From Hypsibius dujardini (Eukaryota > Tardigrada > Eutardigrada > Parachela > Hypsibiidae), in assembly GCA_001579985.1 (NCBI GenBank), contig LRSR01002088.1, positions 3,053-25,697 on the forward strand: 22,645 bases of DNA. Direction: 5' to 3'. A program made the translations under genes and the position numbers. The notes under the pieces are model-generated. The model made no database searches. It was not told where the DNA came from and saw nothing but the letters and a program-made list of their open reading frames with translations. Below, piece by piece: positions 1-8,684 of the stretch; position 1 is the stretch's first letter, and the number at the start of each line of letters is the position of its first letter.

Positions 1-1649
1 AGGGTCGCCCACCAGAACTCAATGAGCGAACCTCAAAGTAACCGCGGCACAGCTAAAGTACATGCACTTCCCAGTCCCCCACAATGCAATGATAAATCCG
101 TTGCAAAACAGGGCAATTTGATGGACAACTTGCTCAAACGTATGGAAACATACGCCACCGATTTGGAAGCCTTGGTTATGGAACGAACTGAAGCGTTCTT
201 GGAGGAAAAACGCAAATCAGAGGAGCTCCTTTATCAAGTGTTACCAAAGTTCGTTTCGTGCTACTTCGACTGTTTTTCGACTTTTTTTGTGTTTGAGAAA
301 CTGAGGTTGATCGACTTTTACCGTTTCAGATCCGTTGCCGAACGCCTGAAACAAGGAAAGTCCGTCGAGCCGGAAGCCTTCGAGAAAGTGTCGATATACT
401 TCTCCGACATTGTTGGTTTCACCACCCTGTCGGCATCCAGTACGCCCATGCAAGTGGTCGACCTGCTGAACGACCTTTATAGTAAGTTCAAAATCAGACA
501 GACGAAGACCCGAGTAATGAAACATGGGCTCACACCGGTTCTTATCTGCTTTCCTCAGCACTGTTCGACAGTATTTTGGATGGGTTTGACGTGTACAAGG
601 TGGAGACCATCGGTGACGCCTACATGGTCGTGTCCGGACTGCCGATCCGTAACGGCAACCTACATGCCCGTGAAATCGCCCGCATGTCCCTCATGCTCCT
701 GGAAGGCATCAAGAAGTTCAAGATCCGACACCGACCGACGGACCAACTGCGTCTCCGTATCGGTCTCCATGCTGGACCGTGTGTTGCAGGTTCGAGGGTC
801 GCGATTATTAACTAAGACAGATAACTCGCAACCACACTAAAATTTCATTTCCTATTACTATTCAAGGTGTGGTCGGTCTCAAGATGCCTCGCTACTGCCT
901 GTTCGGAGACACCGTCAACACAGCCAATAAGATGGAGAGCCACGGAGAAGGTAATGAGACACAGACACGGGCAGACAAAAGCAGGCAGACAAGTAGTAGG
1001 CATAAGGACAAACCGACAGACACAGAGATAAAGAGGCAGCCGGATGGACGAAAAAGTCAGTCAGACAGAGCAACAAATAGCAGGCAGACAGACAAACAAT
1101 CAGACAGACATATAGACAAAGATGTGGACGGACAGGCGCATTGGGAAAGACAGGCAGATAGAGGAATACAGTACACACACATAGAAGACAGTACAGAATA
1201 CTGTACGTAGAGGTATGAGTTAGTGCTCTCATTCATCTTGATTTACAGCGCTCAAGATTCACGTCAGTCCTGAACTGAAAATCGTCCTGGAGGACTTCCC
1301 CACCTTCGATCTGACCTTGCGCGGTGAAATCGAAGTGAAGGTAAGGACACATCCGCTGTTGTTGCGTTTTCGTCATTTCAACGTCCCTGGGCCAGCACTG
1401 AGGACTGTTTTCTGTAGGGCAAAGGCTTGATGACCACCTGGTGGTTGAACGGCGAGAACGTTCCGGAAGGTGAAGCTCCGCCGGTTGCTCCGCCGGAGGC
1501 CCCGTCTGCCGAAATCACCGCGGCGGCACCGACTGCCAGTGCGGCCAAAATCGCCAGGTATATTGAGCACAATCCATGAATGCTGTGAAAATGAGTTTGA
1601 TGGTTTTGTCGCACTCTATTGTTTCCCCTCGTTCGCTTCCTGCAGCTAG
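1..1649 (+). CDS. Receptor-type guanylyl cyclase, 3' part (catalytic domain), 5' end outside window
   Basis: Makes cGMP from GTP on the cytoplasmic side of a membrane receptor; closest in pattern to natriuretic-peptide-receptor cyclases. Exons read by eye: about 112-248, 330-481, 559-789, 867-950, 1249-1340, 1418-1557 and 1646-1649. The introns start GT and end AG, and the reading frame is continuous. The first exon gives the dimerisation helix ([14 protein letters not shown], then [20 protein letters not shown]). The cyclase domain follows: YFSDIVGFT and [14 protein letters not shown] carry the two metal aspartates, and KVETIGD and [19 protein letters not shown] carry the Glu and Cys typical of guanine selection. 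It ends with [14 protein letters not shown] and a Pro/Ala-rich tail. The receptor and kinase-like domains must lie upstream of base 1. The last splice brings in TAG at 1647-1649; if that intron is retained, TGA at 1577-1579 ends the protein 7 codons later. Whether the first exon begins at the AG at 110-111 or further upstream is unsettled. Confidence 0.9.
951..1248. repeat. Degenerate (AGAC)n array in cyclase intron 4
   Basis: This 298-base intron is the only long one in the cyclase gene; the other five are 77 to 88 bases. On the plus strand it consists mostly of CAGA/GACA-type units diluted by point changes (about 955-1165), followed by CAGTAC and CTGTAC words near 1170-1207. Translations through it are low-complexity and not coding. 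Confidence 0.75.
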
Positions 1650-2070
1650 ATAACCTGCATCGCTACGAATAGTTCTACGGCCCCCAAAACTGAGCCGGCT
1701 CATCTGCACTTTCACTCACCATTCGCGCCTATCTACAGGGAATTAAACAAAGAATTGACTTTTCTATAAGCTCGCTCGTGCTTTCGTCTCGAAAACAAGG
1801 AAGAGTGCTGTGCGTCCTTTAGATTTATTGTAATCTCTCGTCGTCAAATGCCGTCTGTACTTCACTTGCCGTCCGTTTCGCATTAGTTTTTGCCACCTTG
1901 GAAAGATAGGTCCTTCACTGTCCGGGCACTTGGCTCGAAATATGCTTGTTTTTTTTCTGCACTGATTCTCCGGTCTATTTTGCACTTGCAAGATCTCTGG
2001 TAGTTGTTCACGCCGCCGCACTCTTTTAAGCACCATTAAAAGCCAACACGGCAGACAGTTTCGTCAGATC
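1650..2070. other. Intergenic, no feature seen
   Basis: This follows the cyclase stop. No convincing exon, RNA gene or repeat was seen. No canonical AATAAA is obvious close to the stop, so the cyclase mRNA end is not located. Confidence 0.5.
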
Positions 2071-2317
2071 GTGAACTGGGTGACTGGGTAACTGGGTGAA
2101 CTGGGTGACTGGGTGAACTGGGTGAACTGGGTGAACTGGGTGACTAGGTGAACTGCGTGACTGGGTGAACTGGGTGAACTGGGTGACTGGGTGAACTGGG
2201 TGACTGGGTGACTGGGTGACTGTGACTGGGTGAACTGGGTGACTGGGTGAACTGGGTGAACTGGGTGACTGGGTGACTGGGTGACTGGGTGACTGGGTGA
2301 CTGGGTGACTGGGTGAC
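2071..2317. repeat. G-rich minisatellite, 8/9-bp unit
   Basis: Tandem array mixing an 8-base unit GGGTGACT and a 9-base unit GGGTGAACT, with about 26 GGG runs on the plus strand. A few units are mutated (GGGTAACT, AGGTGAACT, GCGTGACT). The last six or so units at the 3' end are nearly perfect 8-mers, suggesting the most recent expansion. The open frame running through it on the minus strand (repeated His-Pro-Val-Thr-Gln) is an artefact of the repeat. Confidence 0.95.
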
Positions 2318-2696
2318 CGTCATCTAACTCCACGCTAAGGAAACAAAGACATTTCATTGCGGAGACTAGAGATTGCGACTTCTAACTGGACCACAGGCAA
2401 TAAGGCTCGAGAAGAAACAAATACGTATTAAAGACCAACGGGTGAAAATATCTCAAGAAAAAATCTCCAGTTACAAAATGATCCCAAAAGACATGTGACG
2501 AAATCTAGAAAACTGAATAGACCCAGTTATTAATCCGGTACAGGTGTTAACGATGAGAAGAACCCCAGGGAAAAGAACTAAAAGGGTCGACCCATTTCTT
2601 CTTTACTGGAAATGTAATGCGGGCCAGTTCAACGGAATTTACTAGCGAAAAGTGGAAGCGGAAACTTCCACTTCCGTGTGGGTGGCCGAAGTCACA
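2318..2696. other. Intergenic, AT-richer, no gene recognised
   Basis: No splice-bounded coding segment or RNA gene was recognised here. A small palindromic patch (GGAAACTTCC) sits at about 2660-2670. Confidence 0.4.
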
Positions 2697-3060
2697 CCCG
2701 GCGTCGCCTCGATTGATTCCCGCGCCAGCGCGCTGGATGAGGCGGATCTTGTAGAGGGTGGCGAGATTCTCCTTGTAAACCGGATGGTCCAAGCCGTGGG
2801 TTCCGCGGCAAAGTGAAGGGTATTCTTCGCAAACTTCGTATCGTCCTTCTCATTATCGTCCGACTCGTTTTTGACGTCGTCCTCCAACCCCATTGACTGC
2901 GCCTTTGCTTTGGCCCCACTGAGAAGGCCCACCTCAATCGAGGGTCGTAAGGCGACAACCACCTCCTGCGAAGGGGAACAACAACGTTACCGTATCCTCT
3001 CGGCATCAAGGGACAGATAGGGCGTGCATTCCGCCCGCGCCTGCACCAAATATTTGGACC
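2697..3060 (-). pseudogene. Possible coding remnant of unknown family
   Basis: On the minus strand three pieces look protein-like but do not join in one frame. At about 3060-2985 there is a segment containing YLVQARAECTPYLSLDAE. At about 2960-2845 there is an acidic stretch with KNESDDNEKDDTKF. At about 2860-2700 there is a segment with EEYPSLCRGTHGLDHPVY followed by KENLATLYKIRLIQRAG and a GT at its end. The only GT..AG that would join the first two is about 25 bases, too short for a normal intron, and the third is in another frame. I do not recognise the family. It may be a decayed gene next to the mariner insertion, or chance open frames in GC-richer DNA. Confidence 0.25.
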
Positions 3061-3088
3061 TTTGTGTGAGTGTGTGTGCTCTGCTGTA

Positions 3089-3118
3089 CAAGGGGCACTC
3101 CCTAAGTCTTGTCACTTG
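3089..3118 (+). repeat. mariner left terminal inverted repeat
   Basis: Thirty bases that pair with 4406-4435, with two mismatches (positions 2 and 23 of the repeat). Confidence 0.95.
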
Positions 3119-3289
3119 AATTCTCAAAAAAAATGACAGCAGTTTTCACTGTTTGGCTCATGCAGTTAAGTAGGGGAATGAGTGGTGACCTAGATTTAAA
3201 AAAAGTAGGGCGCTGCGAGCCACTGGCGAGACAAGCGACGCGCTCGGACGCAAGCTATTTCATACACGTTCTCTCACCGTCTCCACACC

Positions 3290-4363
3290 GTGGTGAATTC
3301 CATTTTTGCTCTTCGTGCAGCGATCTTCCATGACTTTAAAAATGGTCTATCGCCTCAGCAACCTTTTGTCCGCCTGCAGAAGACTTTTAGAGGGCAAAAG
3401 GTACCATCGAAAAGAACTCTTCAGCGTTGGTTTCGGGCGCTGCGTGAAGGAAGATGTGAGTTGGAAGATTTGCCACGATCTGGAAGACGCCCGACGGTTG
3501 TCACTCCTGAATTAATTGCCGCCGTGGATCATTTCATCACCGATTATCCCCATTCATCATACCAGATGATTCAGCGTGAATTTTCAATTAGTTCGTCGAG
3601 GGTGAAGCTGATTTGAAAACGGAAACTCCAGATGAAAAAGGTCTGTAGTCGCTGGGTGCCGCACAGTCTCTCCGAGGACCAGAAGCAGAACCGGTTGAAT
3701 TTTGCCCTGGATTTCCTGAACGCATATGGCGAAGGCCATGAAAGACGTCTGAAAGAGCTCGTTACTGGTGACGAGATGTGGGCTTATTACCAAGATCCTC
3801 TTACTAAACGGCAGTCCATGCAGTGGGTGAAGAAAAAGGATTCTCGCCCTACGAAAGTTCGTCGCTCGAGGAGTGCGAAAAAGACCATGTATATCATCTT
3901 CTTCAACAGTGCTGGTGTTGTGTCGACTTCAAGGCTTTTTCCAACAAAGAAGCATAGTACTATGACGTCGGAGTTCTACGTTGAAACCTGCCTCAAGAAA
4001 CTGGTACGGACGCTCAAGCGCAGGCGAGGGAAGATGGGACTTCGTGGGTTAAAAATACATCACGATAACGCCTCCAGCCACACGGCAGGATTAACCACCG
4101 GGTTTCTTAAGAAAGAAAAATTTAAAATTTTGTCTCATCCGGCTTATTCGCCAGACTTGTCCCCCTGTGACTTCTTTCTGTTCCCAAAGTTAAAAGAGTC
4201 CCTGCGGGGAATAAGATTTCAGTCTGAAGATGAACTTCACTGCGCTGTGACAAGGCGTCTCTGGGAGCTCGGGAAAGATGGATTTTTAGCTGTCTTCCAG
4301 AGCTGGCTCTCTCGTTGTGAAAAGTGTATTCAGTTTAAGGGTGACTACTTTGAAGGTCGGTGA
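3290..4363 (+). pseudogene. mariner transposase, inactivated
   Basis: Cut-and-paste transposase of the mariner DD34D type. The N-terminal part (3290-3613) holds the helix-turn-helix DNA-binding region, including the linker LEDLPRSGRRPTV. Then come WVPHSL (the mariner WVPHEL motif), VTGDEMW with the first catalytic Asp (codon 3770), HHDNASSHTA with the second (codon 4064) and YSPDLSPCDFFLFPKLK with the third (codon 4169). The last two Asp are separated by 34 residues. One frame runs through the whole region but is cut by TGA at 3614-3616, between the DNA-binding and catalytic parts. No in-frame ATG is present between the upstream stop at 3206 and 3290; GTG GTG stands where a start would be expected. 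Two lesions make this copy inactive, although the catalytic triad is intact. Confidence 0.9.
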
Positions 4364-4405
4364 AGTAAAATCATTAAATTGTTTGGCCGTTAATTTTTAA
4401 CAAAT

Positions 4406-4435
4406 CAAGTGATAAGACTTAGGGAGTGCCCCTCG
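4406..4435 (-). repeat. mariner right terminal inverted repeat
   Basis: Reverse complement of the left end at 28 of 30 positions; followed by TA at 4436-4437. Confidence 0.95.
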
Positions 4436-4437
4436 TA

Positions 4438-4535
4438 TCTCTGTCTGTCCGTCTGTCTGTCTGCCTGCCTGTCTGTATGCCTGTCTGTCTGTCTGCCAGC
4501 CTATATATCTGTATGTCAGTCTGTCTGTATGCGAA
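4438..4535. repeat. (CTGT/CTGC)n array beside mariner
   Basis: Short degenerate run of CTGT and CTGC units on the plus strand immediately after the mariner target site. Confidence 0.8.
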
Positions 4536-4561
4536 ACTTAATTGACTACAACGCCAGGGCG

Positions 4562-5660
4562 TTAACTCGATAATCTGTTTCTGCACTTACTGTAACACTC
4601 AAGAGCGAACACCGTGAATTTTGCCGCCTGCCAGTAATCCTGCAGTTCCCATTTCAAATGGATATGTACCGACAGGTGGCGGCCAACAGTGGGTTGCTCC
4701 AATGTAGAAACCGATACTGGCCGACCAGCAACGCTCCTACTTTCCAAAATAAACTGGTCCGGTGGCCAGTTCGCCTGCTCTAAAGATCCTATTCCTTCAC
4801 CCGTGCCTTGGAGTCGGCGAAGCTCTTGACCAGTGCGGTTGCTTCTGTGAGGCGTGTCGTGTCGTACGGTGAAAATCCGCAACCGTTACACTTCTGCTGA
4901 GCCCGCCCATCGAAAGAAGAGCGCGTCGGCGAGATCTACTGCCACAGCGCATCGCAAACATGTCCGCGTTCTGTGAACATGGAACAGGAGCATGGAACAG
5001 GAGCATAGTTACAACAGCCCTTTTCAGCTCCTTCGATACACATTCTTTATCCGGCCAAATGACTGAAAGTACTTGGCAATAGCAGAAAAGAATGACCGAA
5101 CGACGACAACAAATCAATCGCCCAAATTGGAATCCTACGTGACAACATATCAGATGCTAGCAGCCAGTTCATGCAATCAAGTGAGGAAAGGCAATTCGTC
5201 ACACAAATCGCAAAGTGGAAGCCAATCAGCCAATCAATCGATCAACCAAAAGTAATACCGTAATTCCCATCAATCCCTTCAGCAGCATAAGAAAGTGGTC
5301 GCCCGGCTTATACTTTACCACGACCATGCGCCGCAGGAATCCACACTCTTGCTTGTGGAGGTCTCTGAAATCCATCTCCTACGACGGATCGAACCCTTTC
5401 ACTTTTGTCACACCAAGAAAGAAGCACAGGAACCCCGACCCAGCCATAAAGGTCAAGAACGTCGGACGAGTCCCACTTACCATCCACGACATCGAGCAGT
5501 AATGAGCAAATTGGCAGCCTTTACAGGAGCAACTGCCATCCCCTAGGATCTTTGGCTCGATGATGGCGAGACAGTTGTGGCAGCGAAGATCCTCTGAATC
5601 AGCAGCCACCGAGAACATCCACGGGACGCAATCCAAGAGGGCATCCCCCGACGGCACGAT
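4562..5660 (-). CDS. SMYD-like MYND zinc-finger gene, partial or degraded
   Basis: SMYD proteins are lysine methyltransferases with a MYND zinc finger inserted in a SET domain. Exon 5660-5481 reads IVPSGDALLDCVPWMFSVA, then a MYND finger: CHNC, CKGC, then HYCSMSW. Exon 5378-5259 (acceptor TAG at 5379-5380) supplies the remaining His and Cys in DLHKQECGFLRRM and a Leu-rich stretch. A third exon, 4893-4801, reads KCNGCGFSPYDTTRLTEA and resembles the Cys-rich segment after the SET domain. A C-terminal helical piece (KWELQDYWQAAKFTVFALE) lies at about 4770-4562. Only about 365 bases separate the second and third exons, and I could not find the SET core (the Asn-His-Ser-Cys region) there. One finger ligand is Trp instead of Cys. 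The gene may be a pseudogene or a divergent member; the start lies upstream and was not found. Confidence 0.5.
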
Positions 5661-5931
5661 CTAAAACATGTACTACTCCTGTACTGGACTCCTGTACTGA
5701 ACTCCTTTATTGTACTCGTGTAATGGACTCCTGTACTGGACTCCTGTACTGGATTTTTTTACTGTACTCGTGTACTGTACTGGAGTGTACTGTACTGTAA
5801 TGTAATTTTTTGCAACTGCGTTTAAAAAAACAAGCTATGTATTTTGGTTCGGCAAAACTAGAAATGGTCCAGTACAGGAGTCCAGTACAGGAATCCATTG
5901 CAGGAGTACAGTCCATGTTTTAGATCGTGCC
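5653..5931. repeat. Inverted-repeat structure (279 bp) overlapping the SMYD-like exon edge
   Basis: The 18 bases GGCACGATCTAAAACATG at 5653-5670 are perfectly inverted at 5914-5931. Inside each arm are copies of a 13-base unit CTCCTGTACTGGA, so the pairing extends imperfectly further in. The centre is AT-rich (about 5800-5860). No target-site duplication is evident. The left arm carries the splice acceptor (on the minus strand TTTTAG) and the first eight bases of the MYND exon. Confidence 0.8.
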
Positions 5932-6468
5932 TCAGAAATCAGCAGTCTACCCGTCTCAGCTGTTTACGGTCAGCTGTTCGCTTCTTGTCATGCGTTGAGA
6001 TTATTCTTCTTCAATGCCCCGGATCGGCGTAGGCGTAACACCCATGCTTGCAACCAATGCTCACAGAATGCGCCATACTGACTGAAACTGCTGCTCTCAC
6101 TACCAACGCCAATTTTTGAAGCTGTGGCGCCTTCAGGGGGCGCTGCGGCTTTTGTTACCGGCACCGTCATATTTTCTGCTATTTGACTCGTGTACAATCT
6201 GTTATGTCTGAAAGATTTAAGTAAGATTATCTCAGGGATTTCCCAAAACATAACCGATAAACGTCAGTCAGTTCTTTATGTACGTTTCAGGCGGGGCATA
6301 AAGAGGATAGTTCAAGCAGTGCAGTGGAACTAAGGTCATGGGTACACGAACCATTTGCACAAATAGGAATACAGTACTATTAGACGAGTAATAAGTACAG
6401 TACTAAGTGTAGCACTGTACATCTAATTTGAAAAAGGTTCTCGTACAGCGATCGGTAAGTTGTGAATT
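5932..6468. other. Intergenic with CAGTAC/CTGTAC words, no gene recognised
   Basis: An 87-codon open frame on the minus strand (5988-6251) shows no family features and no clear splice context. A cluster of palindrome-like ACAGTACT and CTGTAC words lies at 6371-6420. A CAGGGGGCGCT word lies at 6134-6144. Confidence 0.4.
6134..6144 (+). promoter_or_regulatory. CTCF-like core motif
   Basis: CAGGGGGCGCT followed by GCGG fits the core of the bilaterian CTCF insulator site. The same 11-mer recurs at 8429-8439. This is motif similarity only. Confidence 0.25.
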
Positions 6469-7450
6469 TTAGTAAGTTAGTTTGAACCGGTCCTGGAGAT
6501 ATTCGCCGGCAGACACTGGCGGATATTTGTCAGAACCATCCAGGCATTTCACGGTAAAGTTGTCGTCTGGATGAACGAAGAAAGCTAAGCTCTGACGGGT
6601 CTTCTTGATGGCTTGCATGTTGTTACATGTTACTCGATGACGCTGAAAGCATTGTAGTTGTAGGTACGAGTATAGCGTTATTCGTTCCGCCTGTCTGATT
6701 GTCTCACTGTCCCTCTCAGTTTGCTTGAGTGTGTGTCTGTGTGTCTGTGTCTGTGTCTGTGTCTGTGTCTGTGTCTGTGTCTGTGTCTGTGTCTGTGTCT
6801 GTGTCTGTGTCTGTTTGTCTTTTTGTCGCTCTGCCTAGATAGGGGAAGACGTTCGTGCTTTCTTCATCGTATGATCTTAAAAAAAACTATCTTACAGTAG
6901 AACGTAGTAGGTCGGAGGTCCAGCGCTGTAGTAGGTCACCCACGTTGACCAAGATCGTACCGGGCATCGGGAGTGCAGGTAGGAAAACATCATCCCGATT
7001 TTCCACCTCCAGTCCCCTAATCTCGTCTTGGTACAGGAGCGTTATGGTTCCATAGTCAGAATGTGTGCCACAGCGGGTAAGTTGAGCGGCATCTTCGGCT
7101 GACGGATCGATGGGTGGATAAGAGAGGGTGCGCAACGTGGTCGGATTACCCCGCTGACCAATCAGCTGATGACTAGATACAAATATGTCCTGCTTTTCCA
7201 AACATAATCCTAATGCGATGCATTCGAAAATGTCGCGAGCCAGTCTTGTGGATTCGACAAACAGGGTAGACAGCGTTTCATCGAACTGCGGAACTTCAGA
7301 TGGCAGTTTCTGAAGTGGAACGGAATATACAGTAATTTGTGGTTGAAGGGCGAGCCAGACAAACAATAAAAAAGCAGACACAGAGAGGTAGACAGGTAGA
7401 CATACAGACAGGCAGGCAGACAGGCAGGCAGACAGGCAGGCAGGCAGGCA

Positions 7451-7523
<73 letters not shown>

Positions 7524-8200
7524 ATAGACAGGCAGACAGTCAAACAAACAGATAGACAGACAGACAGGCAGCAGACTGACAAGTCACTCAGATATGTAAC
7601 CGTAAGTCGACAGGACAGCACGTCAGACCTCAGTGTCCCAACGCGGATAAAATATGGAAGCTATGCATACTGTTTTATCGAATGGCAGATAGTTGTAGGC
7701 CTCTCTAATCTCTACTGTCTTGTGCTCGTTCTCCAAAAACGCGTTCAGCCTAGAATCAAATCATCCAATTTTGCAAAACACACTACCAGCTAGTTGCACC
7801 ATACTTTTCGGATTAATGAAGTATGGGGTGCGAGTTTCTCCGAACCTTTCCATTCCCACGGGGACATATCCGGAGTTGACGTCGGTGCCCGGCGGTCGGC
7901 CATACTTCTTTTTGGTGTCCGTACCCAGCTCGAAAAACTTCTGAGAAGACCCGAATGCACCCTGAATCTACAATCAACGGCACTGTCTGTCTGTGACCAC
8001 CACATAAACATTAAAATGCCAATCTCAGTCCACAAAAAAGGGTAGAAAAGACGTCTAACCGTTTCCTCAGGAACGCCGTGATTTTTCAGGTACACAAATC
8101 CAACGGTGCGAAAAATGTCGACGAGCGTGATCCCGAGTTGCTCCTTGTTGTCTTGAAACTGACTGCCGAAATCAACGACAGGAATATGTGCGGTGGTCAT
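6469..8200 (-). CDS. 2-oxoglutarate/Fe(II)-dependent oxygenase (isopenicillin-N-synthase-like)
   Basis: Soluble non-haem iron oxygenase that couples 2-oxoglutarate decarboxylation to substrate oxidation; substrate unknown. Five exons join in frame to about 300 residues: 8200-8060, 7940-7846, 7749-7671, 7309-6896 and 6642-6469. The start is the ATG at 8200 (MTTAHIPVVDFG), matching the usual IPVVDF opening. Family landmarks follow: GFVYLKNHGVPEE, SGYVPVGMERL, then GTHSDYGTITLL with iron ligands His188 and Asp190, His245 in STRHRV, and Arg259/Ser261 in KKTRQSLAFFVHPDD for 2-oxoglutarate. The end KYPPVSAGEYLQDRF is also typical. All ligands are present, so it should be active. About ten residues of the helix usually lying between HGVPEE and FFEL are missing; a micro-exon in 7941-8059 is possible. 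The gene is head-to-head with the HP1-like gene. Confidence 0.9.
6643..6895. repeat. (TGTGTC)n array in oxygenase intron 4
   Basis: A nearly perfect hexamer run TGTGTC on the plus strand at about 6722-6815, inside a 253-base intron. Confidence 0.9.
7310..7670. repeat. (CAGG/CAGA)n array in oxygenase intron 3
   Basis: Plus-strand GGCA/GACA units from about 7370 to 7570, with a long perfect CAGG run at about 7453-7523. The open frames through it (Pro-Ala-Cys-Leu repeats) are spurious. It lies on the other side of exon 4 from the TGTGTC array and is of roughly opposite strand composition. Confidence 0.9.
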
Positions 8201-8362
8201 TGTGTCGGTTAGAACGAACTTCGTGTCCGCAGAATGCTGAATTATTCCCGAAGTGAAGAACCGTGCACAGACTGTAAAGCATCAAAACTTCTGATGCAGT
8301 TCTGTGAAATACCGGTTAACTCTCATGCCGCATGAAGTATACCGTACACTGTACACAATACT

Positions 8363-8684
8363 GTACGAGGAAGGGGTCCTGGAGTGGGCCACTTGACTTT
8401 CCGTACCTTGGAATGGGCCACCGGGTGGCAGGGGGCGCTCTGTCGCAAATTATTCGAAAACAAATGACACACTGCAAAGTCGGCGACCTCTATAGGGAGC
8501 TTTCTCCAACCGTCCAATTATTTCGTTTTTTTTAAACATATTCCCACAATTTTTTTTTCATGGCTGATACGCGTTCCACCGGGGTCATCGATTATTTTCT
8601 GTCGTTCAGGACCTTGGTGATAGCCAAAACCTGTCTGGAAGTTCTGATTCCAGGGTGGCCCATTCCAGGACCCCTCCCTCGTAC
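8363..8684. repeat. 322-bp inverted-repeat (MITE-like) element
   Basis: The 30 bases at 8363-8392 and the reverse complement of 8655-8684 agree at 28 positions; the outer part is GTACGAGG[A/G]AGGGGTCCTGG. A second, partial copy of the inner repeat part (TTGGAATGGGCCACC) follows directly in the left arm at 8408-8422. There is no internal coding capacity. It lies in the gap between the divergent oxygenase and HP1-like genes, so it could affect both promoters. Confidence 0.85.
8429..8439 (+). promoter_or_regulatory. CTCF-like core motif
   Basis: CAGGGGGCGCT, identical to the word at 6134-6144 and in the same orientation; it lies inside the 322-bp inverted-repeat element. Motif similarity only. 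Confidence 0.25.

Larger units (their letters stand above)
3089..4435 (+). mobile_element. mariner (DD34D) DNA transposon, 1347 bp
   Basis: Bounded by 30-bp terminal inverted repeats (3089-3118 and 4406-4435) that match at 28 of 30 positions; the outer part is C[A/G]AGGGGCACTCCCTAAG. A TA dinucleotide lies directly outside each end (3087-3088 and 4436-4437), the expected target-site duplication. Length and layout are normal for a mariner. It sits between a short TG-rich run and a CTGT-rich run. The near-identical ends suggest a fairly young insertion, although the transposase is broken. Confidence 0.95.

Noticed and set aside
2064-2357. 97-codon minus-strand frame of His-Pro-Val-Thr-Gln repeats
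   Set aside because: Read-through of the 8/9-bp minisatellite; no start, splice or family support.
5988-6251. 87-codon minus-strand frame as the 5' exon of the SMYD-like gene
   Set aside because: No resemblance to the start of a SMYD SET domain and no suitable donor identified.
7296-7621. Long minus-strand frame rich in Pro-Ala-Cys-Leu repeats before the oxygenase exon
   Set aside because: It is the translation of the CAGG/CAGA array inside intron 3; the true exon starts at 7309 after an AG.
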